Positions 17,366 through 25,938 of a DNA stretch of 42,885 nt are shown here, piece after piece (the stretch's first letter is position 1; each line of letters starts with the position of its first letter). Source of the DNA: Pseudohongiella sp. GTDB taxonomy: Bacteria > Pseudomonadota > Gammaproteobacteria > Pseudomonadales > Pseudohongiellaceae. The position numbers and the translations under genes were made by a program. The notes under the pieces were generated by a model. The model made no database searches and was not told where the DNA came from. It saw nothing but the letters and a program-made list of their open reading frames with translations. The DNA is taken from the NCBI GenBank assembly GCA_030696315.1, contig JAUYSM010000012.1:1-42885 (forward strand). The letters run 5' to 3'.

Positions 17366-20113
17366 TTAGCTCCTTCCACTCGGATTGCCTGGCGCGGTAA
17401 TAGTTGACTGCGCGGCATCTGAAAAACTTTCCAGTTCGCCCTTGATGCCAAAGCGTGGTTGCAGCTTGATGATCAGGGCGGGTAACAGGAACAGGTCACA
17501 CAATAACGCCACCAGGATGGCAAGACCACCAAAAATGCCCACTTTGGCGATGCCCAGATACTCCGAAAAGCCGAGTATTGCAAAACCCAGCCCCAGAATC
17601 ATGGTGGTGAACATCACCGCACGGCCGACATCCTGTACGGTATTTTTTAAGGCTTGTGGCATGCTGCGCGTTTTGATCAGTTCCAGCCGATAGCTGGTCA
17701 TAAAGTGAATGGTGTCATCCACGGCGATACCAATAATCACCGGCGCGATTAACAGGGTATCTACATCCAGCGATATGCCCAGCAATCCCATCAGGCCAAA
17801 GGTCATCAACGCAGGAATCAGGTTAGGGATTATTGAAATCAAACCAGCCTGAACAGATCCCAGCGTGATGATCATGATGGCGCTAATCACCGCCAGTGCC
17901 AGCAACAGACTGCTGTACTGCGACTGTGCGATTTCATCCATGGCGCGCATCATCATTGGCACAGACCCGGTGACCGTCACTTGCAGATCAGGAAACATGG
18001 CGCTGACCGGCGCAAAAATGCGGACTATTTCCGAGTCCAGTTCACTCATGACCTGTTGATATTCATAGGAACCGGCGTTGTAGGAATTCAAGGTGATGTG
18101 GCTGCGACTGAAGTCGTCCGACACCAGACTGCGCCGTTCTTCCGGGTTGGCACTGTTAAACAGATAGATGAGTTGCGAGACTGTCACGGCATCATCAGGT
18201 ATCCGATAAAACGCCGGATCATCCTGATTCATGACCTGATTGGTATCTTTAACGATATTGGCCAGCGAGAACGTGCGCGATATCTGCGTGGCATAACGTT
18301 CAGCAATCACCTGCTGCAGTGCCTCCATCGCCTTCAGCACCGCAGGTTCCAGCAAACCATCGCTGGCACCGGTATCGATCATCACAGAAATTGTCTGCGC
18401 GCCGGCCATGTGCTCATCCACCATGTTGTAGGCGATTCTGGGAGCACTGGTTTCACGCGCAAGTTCCGCGACATTACTGTCGATTTTCACCAGACTGGTG
18501 CCGTACACCGACGCACCAAAAATCAGCGCAAACACGCCGAGCAGCGTGCCAGTCCGGCGTTGTGCCCAGTCCGGGCAGGCTGCCAGAATGTTGGATTGCC
18601 AGCGCAGCACTGCCAGCGTAATCAGGCCAGTCAGGCAGATATAAAACCCAATCGCGACGCCTGCCGCAGTGAATAACACGCCAATCAGCAGCACAATCAT
18701 TGCGGTCTGGCCCAAAAACGGCAGTGCCTGCCAACGTATCAGCCAGCGCGCAGACAGTGATGCGCCGGGCGCTTTGGCCGGTGCCGGATGCCAGATGCTA
18801 AGCAGAATCGGCAACAACACTACCGTAAACACCAGCGCCATAAAGACACCCAGTGCCGACATAAACCCAAAAACCTGAATGGGGATCAATTCCGAGCCAG
18901 TCAGCGCCAGCACCCCTGCCATGGTGGTGATGGTGGTCACCAGAATCGCCAGGCCGGTTTTTTCATAAGCTTTAGACAAAGAGGCGGCGTGATCATGGCC
19001 TTGCTCACGGAATACAAAGTAGGCACTCATCACGTGCACGCAGTCGGCAATACCCACCGCAAACACCAACATTACAGTCAGGCTGAGCATGGTGGACAAG
19101 GTGGCGCCCACCCACACAGTAATGCCCCAGCTCCACAACAAACTGAGCAGGATGGTGATAATGGGCCAGAACACCGCGCTGAACGATCGGAACAACGCGC
19201 GCAGCAGGAAAATGAATATCGCCACCACGCCTGCAGCCAGCCACAGCAACTCTTGCAGGACATCAAACACCCACGACATCAGCGACGGGTTGCCAGCGGG
19301 GTAAAACTCAAAGTCGCTGTGGTAGTCTTCAAGCACAGCACTGATGGCAGTAAAAAACTGCTTGTACTCAGCCATGTCCACCAGTTCAAAACTGACTTCA
19401 TCAATCGTGGCCTGCTCATCAAAGGCCAGCTCAAAACCGCCATCGCCACCAAAGTTGCTGAATGCATCATCCAGGGAAATATCATCGGCATTGACAGCAG
19501 GCACATAGCCTTCCAGCGGTCGTGCCCCAAAGGTTGTTTGAATCAGCAGGGCGCCAAACCGCCCGTCTTCGGAATAAAACGCCAGCCGGTAGTCATCTTC
19601 AGCCAAGGCCTGTGCTCGAATAACAGCAAGTTGCGCCGGGTCATCAGGAATGACATCGGGCACCAGCCGTTCCGAACGTAGGGTGTCGCCATCAACGCGT
19701 TGCACACGCAAGGTGGTGATCGACTGCACGCGCCGGATCTGATCAAGTTCCTGCAGATCAGCGTCATAGCGGGAGGCATCCAGCGTACGCCAGTCGCGCA
19801 GACTCTCCGTCAGTGCGCGGGCAGCCGCCAGCGAACGCGCCGAAAAGATATCGCCGTCGCGTGCTTCGTACACCAGAAATAGAGAATCGTCACTGCCAAA
19901 CTGGGTGCGAAACGCATTCAGTGCAGCAATGGCGGGGTCAGTCTGATCGATCATACTGTCGGTGCTGATATCAATGCGGGTGCGTGTGGCCACGCCAATC
20001 GCCTGAAATATGCTGATCAACACAACAATGGCCAGAATCAGAATCCGATACCTGACCACAAACCCGGGCGCTGCCGCAAACAAGCGGGCAAGCACCAGAA
20101 GCCGGTTTTCCAT
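17366..20113 (-). CDS. MMPL/RND-family transporter
   Basis: The ATG at 20113 (GGAG upstream) gives 915 residues. The layout is two repeats of one N-terminal helix, a large periplasmic domain (about residues 45-280 and 560-700) and a five-helix sterol-sensing-type bundle (about 285-470 and 705-880), characteristic of MMPL/HpnN RND exporters. In the first bundle an Asp in VGIADCVH and in the second an Asp pair in GIAVDDTIHF are the expected proton-relay residues. It is the first gene of the operon with the LolA-like protein and the barrel. By family it exports a lipid, hopanoid or fatty compound using the proton gradient. Confidence 0.9.
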   Translation of the reverse strand: MENRLLVLARLFAAAPGFVVRYRILILAIVVLISIFQAIGVATRTRIDISTDSMIDQTDPAIAALNAFRTQFGSDDSLFLVYEARDGDIFSARSLAAARALTESLRDWRTLDASRYDADLQELDQIRRVQSITTLRVQRVDGDTLRSERLVPDVIPDDPAQLAVIRAQALAEDDYRLAFYSEDGRFGALLIQTTFGARPLEGYVPAVNADDISLDDAFSNFGGDGGFELAFDEQATIDEVSFELVDMAEYKQFFTAISAVLEDYHSDFEFYPAGNPSLMSWVFDVLQELLWLAAGVVAIFIFLLRALFRSFSAVFWPIITILLSLLWSWGITVWVGATLSTMLSLTVMLVFAVGIADCVHVMSAYFVFREQGHDHAASLSKAYEKTGLAILVTTITTMAGVLALTGSELIPIQVFGFMSALGVFMALVFTVVLLPILLSIWHPAPAKAPGASLSARWLIRWQALPFLGQTAMIVLLIGVLFTAAGVAIGFYICLTGLITLAVLRWQSNILAACPDWAQRRTGTLLGVFALIFGASVYGTSLVKIDSNVAELARETSAPRIAYNMVDEHMAGAQTISVMIDTGASDGLLEPAVLKAMEALQQVIAERYATQISRTFSLANIVKDTNQVMNQDDPAFYRIPDDAVTVSQLIYLFNSANPEERRSLVSDDFSRSHITLNSYNAGSYEYQQVMSELDSEIVRIFAPVSAMFPDLQVTVTGSVPMMMRAMDEIAQSQYSSLLLALAVISAIMIITLGSVQAGLISIIPNLIPALMTFGLMGLLGISLDVDTLLIAPVIIGIAVDDTIHFMTSYRLELIKTRSMPQALKNTVQDVGRAVMFTTMILGLGFAILGFSEYLGIAKVGIFGGLAILVALLCDLFLLPALIIKLQPRFGIKGELESFSDAAQSTITAPGNPSGRS

Positions 20114-20190
20114 AACTTTGCTCCAGCACGTCCTGTTACTGCTGAACACAGGGACTTATTTTTTTTTTAAACAGGAGTCCTACCGCTGAC

Positions 20191-20550
20191 TCAGCAGCGG
20201 AAAACACCAAACGTCTGCCGACCATCTTCGATGGTTGATTCGGGTACTACACGGTTTCCCCCCAAGCGACCGCCTTCATTACGTGCAAGGCTGATCAGTT
20301 CTTCCTGCAGGCGCGCGGCACCGCGCTGCACAAAACCAATATTGTCCAAGGCATTCACATTGGCGGTCCCTACGCGTGTGCAGGCAGCAATGTCCTGAGT
20401 TGTCGCAACACGGACCGCCTGGCCCTCTGGCGTAACTTGTACCCAGTTGCTGCTGCAGGCGCTGAGCGCCAAAGCGCCGGCCAGCAGCGCAAGGGCTATC
20501 GGTCTGCGCAGTGAGAGTGTCGGGTTACTCGCGATGTGCAATTTCAACAT
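20191..20550 (-). CDS. Small lipoprotein, DUF4156-like
   Basis: 119 residues from the ATG at 20550. A signal sequence with lipobox LSAC (Cys about residue 31) is followed by SNWVQVTPEGQAVRV and a compact domain containing AACTRVG and a terminal VFRC. This arrangement fits the DUF4156 lipoproteins. Two Cys in the mature domain probably form a disulfide. The Shine-Dalgarno is weak (AGAGAAA). It stands 77 bp upstream of the MMPL start on the same strand and may share its transcript. Function unknown. Confidence 0.75.
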   Translation of the reverse strand: MLKLHIASNPTLSLRRPIALALLAGALALSACSSNWVQVTPEGQAVRVATTQDIAACTRVGTANVNALDNIGFVQRGAARLQEELISLARNEGGRLGGNRVVPESTIEDGRQTFGVFRC

Positions 20551-20766
20551 GGTGATTTCTCTGTTTTGATGGGTCAGTTTGACCGGATTAAGGTTAAAAA
20601 TGAGCCAGTTCATACTTGGCCGGTATTATGCGTCATCCCGTTCAGTAATCAACTGACAAAGCAGCGAGCGCCTGTCCGAATTGCCGTGATTGTGCGCGAG
20701 TTCACGTTACTACACTTTGACCCTCGACAGGCACTTGTCTTTGCGACCTAGGCATGTCAGGAATTG

Positions 20767-20775
20767 TGCTAATAT
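20767..20775 (+). promoter_or_regulatory. Extended -10 promoter candidate for the SDR operon
   Basis: TGC followed directly by TAATAT (20770-20775) forms an extended -10 box about 33 bp before the SDR ATG at 20808. No convincing -35 is seen, consistent with extended -10 promoters. Confidence 0.35.
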
Positions 20776-20807
20776 CGCCGCCATTAATGACACAGGGAGC
20801 TAAAAAC

Positions 20808-21548
20808 ATGCAGGCAAACCATTCCGCACTGTCCGGCAAAAACGTGGTAGTGATTGGCGGCACGTCAGGCATCGGCCTGGCCACGGCGATCGCTGCCGCA
20901 CAATTGGGTGCCACCGTCTGGGCCGCAGGCCGTTCCGCTGAGCACATGGACAAAGCGGCAGCTGCCATTGCCGCGGCAGGGGTGCAAGTCAAACTGGTGC
21001 AGCTGGATACCCATGATGAGCCCGGCATGACGGCGCTGTTTTCATCCATCGGACACATTGATCACCTGGTATCAGCGGCGACCGGCGGTACTCGCACACT
21101 CAAGCCGTTTATTGAACAGACTCAGGCACAGTTTGAAGCGGCTTTTGGCAAACTCTGGGGCTACGCCAAAGTTGCACGCACGGGCGCACCGTTTGTGTCC
21201 AAAGACGGTTCGATTACCTTTGTCAGTGGCGCGCCGGCGCGGCGGTTTAAACCCAATATGTCTGCGTTGAGCGCAGTGGGTGGTGCTGTCGAGAACATGG
21301 TGCGCAGTCTGGCGGTCGAACTCAGCCCGATTCGTGTCAACGTGGTCGCGCCCGGCATTATTGATACCGCCTTGTTTGACTGGATGGGCGCCGAAAAAAC
21401 CGATCGGGTTGCGGCCATGACACAAGGCCAGTTGGTGCGCCGCATCGGTCGACCCGAAGAAGTGGCTAGTGCGCTGATTTACCTGATGCAAAATGCCTAT
21501 GCAACCGGCACCACCGTCGATGTCGACGGAGGCCAGTTACTTTCATGA
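20808..21548 (+). CDS. SDR-family oxidoreductase lacking the Tyr-Lys catalytic pair
   Basis: The ATG at 20808 (GGGAG upstream) gives 246 residues, standard for classical SDRs. The NAD(P)-binding glycine motif GGTSGIG is at about residues 19-25, and VNVVAPGIIDT and a C-terminal DVDGGQLLS are typical. In the place of the YxxxK active-site motif the sequence reads LSAVG (before GAVENMVRSLAVEL), so both catalytic Tyr and Lys appear replaced. It may bind cofactor or ligand without normal redox catalysis, or use other residues. It overlaps the nitroreductase start by 4 bases, so the two are coupled. Confidence 0.88.
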   Translation: MQANHSALSGKNVVVIGGTSGIGLATAIAAAQLGATVWAAGRSAEHMDKAAAAIAAAGVQVKLVQLDTHDEPGMTALFSSIGHIDHLVSAATGGTRTLKPFIEQTQAQFEAAFGKLWGYAKVARTGAPFVSKDGSITFVSGAPARRFKPNMSALSAVGGAVENMVRSLAVELSPIRVNVVAPGIIDTALFDWMGAEKTDRVAAMTQGQLVRRIGRPEEVASALIYLMQNAYATGTTVDVDGGQLLS

Positions 21549-22267
21549 GTTCAGCGGTCAACAAAACAATCGATGCCCACAGCGTTGTTCAGGCAGCCTC
21601 TCACATGAGTCTGGAACAAGCCATTCTCCAGCGTCGATCGGTGCGTGGGTATCTGCCCGATCTGGTGCCGGAAGCGGTGCTGCAGAATATTTTTGAGCTG
21701 GCGCAACTGGCGCCTTCCAACTGCAACGTGCAGCCGTGGAAAGTGTATGTCGCCAGTGGCGCGCTGCGAGACGAACTCAGTAAAGAGATGCAACGTCGTA
21801 TCCGCGACGGTGTCACACCGAATCCCGACTACGAGTACCGTGGTGATTTTGTGGGCGAATACCGCACCCGACAGGTCGAATGCGCGGTTGCCTTGTATAA
21901 CGAGATGGGTATCGAGCGTAATGACAAGCCGGGGCGTCAGCACGCCATCATGCGCAACTTTGAGTTTTTTGATGCGCCGTATATGGCGTTTCTGGGCATG
22001 GACAAGGCCTTTGGCACCACGGTTGCGATTGATGTGGGCATGTATGCGCAGAATTTAATGTTGTTACTGGTGGCCCATGGACTGCACAGCTGCCCCATGG
22101 GTACCATGCGCAACTACCCTGATCTGGTGCGTGAGGCGTTTGGATTGGGCGAAGACAATCGCATTCTGTTTGGGCTGGCATTTGGTTATGAAGATACCAG
22201 CGTGCCGGCCAATAAAACACGGACAACCCGCGACCCGGTCTCGGCCAGTGTGATGTTCAAGTCATAA
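21545..22267 (+). CDS. Nitroreductase family protein
   Basis: 240 residues. RRSVRGYLPDLVP (about residues 30-42) and LAPSNCNVQPWKVYV (about 58-72) are the FMN-contact regions of nitroreductase-fold enzymes, and GLHSCPMGTMRNYPDLVRE plus LFGLAFGYED are the C-terminal family segments. Such enzymes use FMN and NAD(P)H to reduce nitro groups, quinones or enones. The ATG overlaps the SDR stop (ATGA). The natural substrate is unknown; pairing with an SDR suggests a shared small-molecule pathway. Confidence 0.9.
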   Translation: MSSAVNKTIDAHSVVQAASHMSLEQAILQRRSVRGYLPDLVPEAVLQNIFELAQLAPSNCNVQPWKVYVASGALRDELSKEMQRRIRDGVTPNPDYEYRGDFVGEYRTRQVECAVALYNEMGIERNDKPGRQHAIMRNFEFFDAPYMAFLGMDKAFGTTVAIDVGMYAQNLMLLLVAHGLHSCPMGTMRNYPDLVREAFGLGEDNRILFGLAFGYEDTSVPANKTRTTRDPVSASVMFKS

Positions 22268-22282
22268 GAGATAATAAAAAGT

Positions 22283-22777
22283 ATGCAAGCAAAGCCGGTA
22301 GTACTGATTTACGATATCAACAACAAACTGGTTGACGATGTAGCGCATGAACTGGGTAGCAGTGGTTTATTGACAACCATCAACACCTATAACGAAGGCA
22401 ACGCCGTGGAAGTGGTACAGCAGTACGACCGTCTGTTTGGACTGCTGACCAACAAACTCAGTTGTGTGATCACCGGCTGGAACAACCACAAAAAGCCGCG
22501 TGATCAGTTTCTGTATCGTCTGCGCGATATGGAAAACAAGAGCCCGTTGCGCAATGCCACCCCGGTCATCCTGATAACTGAAGATCATCGGCCCGACTTG
22601 AAGCAACGTGCACTCGATGCCGGCGTTGTTGCGTATCTGCATCCAGATACCTTCAAACAAAGCCTGCTGTCACTGATGGTTGAACTGATCGAGAAGGACA
22701 ATGCAACCGAATTGAATCAGCGTGCCAAACTGCAGTTTGCACGAGAACAATTCGCCAACGAGAGCGAAGAGGAATAG
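22283..22777 (+). CDS. Receiver-like protein with degenerate phosphoacceptor site
   Basis: 164 residues, 15 bp after the nitroreductase stop. The fold pattern is that of a response-regulator receiver: an initial beta strand VVLIYDIN, a central strand CVITGWN where the phosphorylated Asp is expected, a TPVILITED strand carrying the conserved Thr position, and AGVVAYLHPDTF where a Lys-Pro normally stands. The phosphoacceptor Asp and the switch Lys seem absent (Thr/Gly and His instead), so it is a pseudo-receiver or a related N-terminal domain of inducible decarboxylases. No output domain; the C-terminus is a charged helix ending NESEEE. Signalling role inferred only. Confidence 0.6.
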   Translation: MQAKPVVLIYDINNKLVDDVAHELGSSGLLTTINTYNEGNAVEVVQQYDRLFGLLTNKLSCVITGWNNHKKPRDQFLYRLRDMENKSPLRNATPVILITEDHRPDLKQRALDAGVVAYLHPDTFKQSLLSLMVELIEKDNATELNQRAKLQFAREQFANESEEE

Positions 22778-22782
22778 ACCTC

Positions 22783-23358
22783 GTGTCAAAATTTGAGTTC
22801 ATCATGATGTTTGTGTCGGTGGTGGTCGCCTTTGCCATGGCCGAGCTGTTGATGAGCTGGGGTCGTATCATCCGCAACCGACAACGTGTACAGCAGCCTT
22901 GGCTGCTGGCAGGTTGGTCGCTATGGCTGCTGATCATCATGACCTACCATTATCTGGGGTTCTGGGAATATCAGGCTTACGACTTTACGCGTGTCGCGCC
23001 CATGCTGTTGTTTCTGGCCGCCCCGATCATGATGGTACTGCTGACCTTTACGCTGATGCCTGAAATCCGCCACTACCGCATCACCAATCTCGAAAACCAT
23101 TTTTACCAGCAGAAAAACTGGTTTCTGGTGATGGTGATCATTTTTCTGTTGTTATCGCGCGCGTCCGATCCGCTGTTGCCGGACTTTGCCGAAACCTGGC
23201 CCCAGCGCATACTGGGGACGGTGCTGGTCTCTCTCTCGGTCATCTGGCTGTTGTTTACCCGCAGTCGCCGGGTTCACTTTGGGCTGATGTTGTTTAACGT
23301 CAGTTATCTGCTGCTGGTGTCGTTTTATTTGCCGGTGCGTGGCCTGACGGCGTTTTAA
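22783..23358 (+). CDS. Multi-spanning inner-membrane protein of unknown function
   Basis: 191 residues from a GTG start with AGAGGAA upstream, 5 bp after the pseudo-receiver stop. Six hydrophobic segments alternate with short, basic loops. A conserved-looking amphipathic stretch ENHFYQQKNW lies mid-protein. No enzyme motif seen. Tight spacing suggests it works with the pseudo-receiver, perhaps as a membrane partner. It converges on ectC with only 19 bp between stops. Confidence 0.7.
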   Translation: MSKFEFIMMFVSVVVAFAMAELLMSWGRIIRNRQRVQQPWLLAGWSLWLLIIMTYHYLGFWEYQAYDFTRVAPMLLFLAAPIMMVLLTFTLMPEIRHYRITNLENHFYQQKNWFLVMVIIFLLLSRASDPLLPDFAETWPQRILGTVLVSLSVIWLLFTRSRRVHFGLMLFNVSYLLLVSFYLPVRGLTAF

Positions 23359-23377
23359 GCGGCCCGTCTGCGGTCGT

Positions 23378-23773
23378 TTAATTGCTCGCAAATACCAGCG
23401 CATAGGCTCCATCTTTGTCGTGCACTTCCTTGCCGGTGACCGGAGGGTTGAACACACACGCCAGTATCAGATCCTGATCATCAGCAAACAGCACGTGTTT
23501 GTCATGATCATTGAGCACATACAATGTGCCGGGATTGATTGGATGTTGCTCGCCGGTTGCCAGATCGCGAATAGAGCCTTTGCCGCTGATGCAATACACC
23601 GACTCCAGATGATGTTTGTAGTGCATATGGGTTTCAGTGTTGGCAAAAATGGTGGTGATATGAAACGAAAACCCCATTTTGTCATTGGCCAGCAGCATGC
23701 GCGCACTTTGCCAGGTATCCGACCTGACCAGGCGCTCACTGTGTTCACAGTCGCTGAGTGTTCTGATAATCAT
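23378..23773 (-). CDS. ectC: L-ectoine synthase
   Basis: 131 residues, the standard length. It cyclises N-gamma-acetyl-2,4-diaminobutyrate to ectoine, a compatible solute, in the cytoplasm. A single cupin domain is clear: [17 protein letters not shown] and the H-D-K-H strand ([11 protein letters not shown]) supply the metal and substrate residues. AAAAGGAG precedes the ATG. It is the last gene of ectABC, 21 bp after ectB. Confidence 0.96.
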   Translation of the reverse strand: MIIRTLSDCEHSERLVRSDTWQSARMLLANDKMGFSFHITTIFANTETHMHYKHHLESVYCISGKGSIRDLATGEQHPINPGTLYVLNDHDKHVLFADDQDLILACVFNPPVTGKEVHDKDGAYALVFASN

Positions 23774-23794
23774 GAGCGGACTCCTTTTAATGGA

Positions 23795-25069
23795 TCAAGA
23801 CGCCGCGCGCAGCGATGTTTTTAAGGTGTGCGTCACCGCGTTCTGCAAAATATCCAGACCCTTGTTCAAGTCGTCCAGACTGATAGTCAACGGACACAGG
23901 CACTTAACGACCTGGCTATCAGCGCCACTGGTTTCAATGATCAGGCCATGATCAAACGCATAGCGGCAGATAGCGCCGGCCAGTTCACCGTCGCGACACT
24001 CCAGCCCCTGCATAAACCCACGGCCCTTGGGTTTAATCAGGTTTTTGTCAAAACCCTTGGCAATACCTTGCAGACGCTGGGTCAGATGCACAATTTTTGC
24101 CTGCACCTCCGTCTGGAATGTCGCGTCTGACCAGAAATACTCCAGCGCTTTGGCGGCGGTGACAAAGGCGTGATTGTTGCCGCGAAACGTGCCGTTATGC
24201 TCGCCGGGTTTCCAGGTGTCATATTCCGGTTTGATCAGCGTCACGGCAAAGGGTAGGCCATATCCGCTGAGGGACTTGGACAAGGTCACCAGATCCGGCT
24301 TGATGCCAGACTCTTCAAAACTGAAAAAGCGACCCGAGCGGCCGCAGCCAGCCTGAATATCATCCACAATCAGCAGGATGTCATGTTCGCGGCAGATTTT
24401 TTCCACCGCACGCAGCCATTCATTGCTGGCCGCATTCAGTCCGCCTTCACCTTGAATAGTCTCCAGCATCACGGCGGCAGGTTTATCCAGACCACTGGAA
24501 GAATCTTCAATCAATTGCCTCAGCAACGTCACCGTGTCGAGCTTGTCTCCCATATACCCGGCGTAGGGCAGGTGGCTGACACCAATCAGGGGAATGCCGG
24601 CCGCATCACGGTGATGCGAGTTACCGGTAGCTGCCATTGAGCCCATGGTCACCCCATGAAAGCCATTGGTAAACGCCACGATGTTGTGGCGGCCGGTGAC
24701 ATTACGCGCAATTTTCATGGCAGCTTCCACCGCATTGGTACCGGTAGGTCCCGTGAACTGCACCACATAGTGCAGATTACGTGGCTTAAAAATCAGCTCA
24801 TTCAGGTTTTCCAGAAACGCTTTTTTGGCGGTGGTATGCAAATCCAGCCCGTGGGTAATGCCGTCCTTTTCGATGTATTCAAGCAGAGCGGATTTGAGCA
24901 CCGGGTGGTTATGGCCATAGTTCAAGGTGCCAGCCCCGGCCAGAAAATCCAGGTAGGCGTTTTCTTTTTCGTCGTAGAGATAACTGCCTTGAGCGCGTTT
25001 AAAGATGACTGGAAAAGCGCGTGCGTAACTTTGTACAGCGGATTCAATATTCTTAAAAATACTGGTCAT
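23795..25069 (-). CDS. ectB: Diaminobutyrate-2-oxoglutarate transaminase
   Basis: 424 residues. Class-III PLP aminotransferase making L-2,4-diaminobutyrate from aspartate semialdehyde and glutamate, the first step of ectoine synthesis. Visible family features are VQFTGPTGTNAVEAAMK (cofactor phosphate region), FTNGFHGVTMGSMAATG, LLIVDDIQAGCGRSG with the PLP Asp, and VTLSKSLSG with the Schiff-base Lys. GGGGAA is upstream of the ATG. The gap from ectA is about 70 bp. No aspartokinase (ask_ect) or ectR regulator accompanies the operon here. Confidence 0.97.
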   Translation of the reverse strand: MTSIFKNIESAVQSYARAFPVIFKRAQGSYLYDEKENAYLDFLAGAGTLNYGHNHPVLKSALLEYIEKDGITHGLDLHTTAKKAFLENLNELIFKPRNLHYVVQFTGPTGTNAVEAAMKIARNVTGRHNIVAFTNGFHGVTMGSMAATGNSHHRDAAGIPLIGVSHLPYAGYMGDKLDTVTLLRQLIEDSSSGLDKPAAVMLETIQGEGGLNAASNEWLRAVEKICREHDILLIVDDIQAGCGRSGRFFSFEESGIKPDLVTLSKSLSGYGLPFAVTLIKPEYDTWKPGEHNGTFRGNNHAFVTAAKALEYFWSDATFQTEVQAKIVHLTQRLQGIAKGFDKNLIKPKGRGFMQGLECRDGELAGAICRYAFDHGLIIETSGADSQVVKCLCPLTISLDDLNKGLDILQNAVTHTLKTSLRAAS

Positions 25070-25138
25070 GCGTGTGTTCCCCGTTTTTGTAATAGATGTT
25101 TTAAATCTGGCTGTTCAGACAGGCCTGATGCAGGTGCG

Positions 25139-25678
25139 TTATGGACGCTCGAGCGGCCCGATGCGCAGCTTGTGTTCGGAATCGTGCAGACTCAAAAAAT
25201 GCTGCTCCCGGTCAAACATCACGGATTCGCTGACGCTGGTATTAAAGCGTCGAGCCAATGACATAAACAGGGCGCGCGAGGCCGTGTTGTTGCCGGTGAC
25301 AGTAGTTTCGACAAACGAGAGATGACGGGTATTGTCGCGCGCCAGAAGGTCATTGAGCAGCTTGCTGGCCAAGCCTTGCCCTTGTGCAACAGCGTCCACT
25401 GCCACTTGCCAGACAAACAAGGTGTCCGGTTGCTGCGGCGGAATATACGCGGTCACCACACCGGCCACCTTGGCGCCCATCATGGCCACGGCACTGGTGG
25501 TGCTGAAATGGGTGCACAACAGCAGATAACAATACAAAGAGTTGTTATCCAGAAATGCACTTTTATGAATCAGATTGTGAACGGCATTGCCGTCATCCGG
25601 CGTGGGTTGGCGAATGATGAATTGGTGAGGATTGATAGGTGTGTCCTGACGCGCAGGCGCCTGTTCAAACATGCTCAT
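25139..25678 (-). CDS. ectA: L-2,4-diaminobutyrate acetyltransferase
   Basis: 179 residues. GNAT-fold enzyme that acetylates the gamma-amino group of diaminobutyrate. The acetyl-CoA loop is VAVDAVAQGQGLASKLL, preceded by FVWQVAV, and ETTVTGNNTASRALF is the family-specific segment. The ATG at 25678 is followed closely by a second in-frame ATG at 25672; the purine-rich AGGAAGGGA is rather far upstream, so the exact start is uncertain. First gene of ectABC; expression is normally salt-induced. Confidence 0.95.
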   Translation of the reverse strand: MSMFEQAPARQDTPINPHQFIIRQPTPDDGNAVHNLIHKSAFLDNNSLYCYLLLCTHFSTTSAVAMMGAKVAGVVTAYIPPQQPDTLFVWQVAVDAVAQGQGLASKLLNDLLARDNTRHLSFVETTVTGNNTASRALFMSLARRFNTSVSESVMFDREQHFLSLHDSEHKLRIGPLERP

Positions 25679-25861
25679 AAGGCTGGATTTTTCCCTTCCT
25701 GTGAATAGGTGATCGCAACAAGCCTAACAAGCGAGGGCGCCTGTGTCTAAACCAAGGGGTTAGTTATTTGCCGGGTTTTTGGTGTTCCAGCAGGCAGCAT
25801 CCAAAAAAAATTACCGGAGAACAGTTGCTTGCGGCCGATTTAAAAAACATAAAATAATTGC

Positions 25862-25896
25862 AAAAAAAAACGGCGCTAACAGTGGGCGCCGCCTTT
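25862..25896 (-). terminator. Rho-independent terminator after the PQQ dehydrogenase (possibly bidirectional)
   Basis: Stem CGGCGC/GCGCCG (25871-25876 with 25886-25891) is followed on the minus strand by nine T residues. On the plus strand a five-T run also follows, so it could act both ways. It lies about 45 bp after the dehydrogenase stop. Confidence 0.8.
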
Positions 25897-25938
25897 TTAA
25901 CACACAGATGACTGTGCGTTTACTTCATGATGAGCAAC

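Noticed and set aside
18788-19681. 297-codon plus-strand open frame opposite the MMPL transporter
   Set aside because: Gln/His-rich antisense shadow of a transmembrane protein gene.
20155-20208. Hairpin CCGCTG/CAGCGG plus T-run near the small lipoprotein stop
   Set aside because: The T-run lies on the wrong strand relative to the gene, so it does not form a terminator for it.
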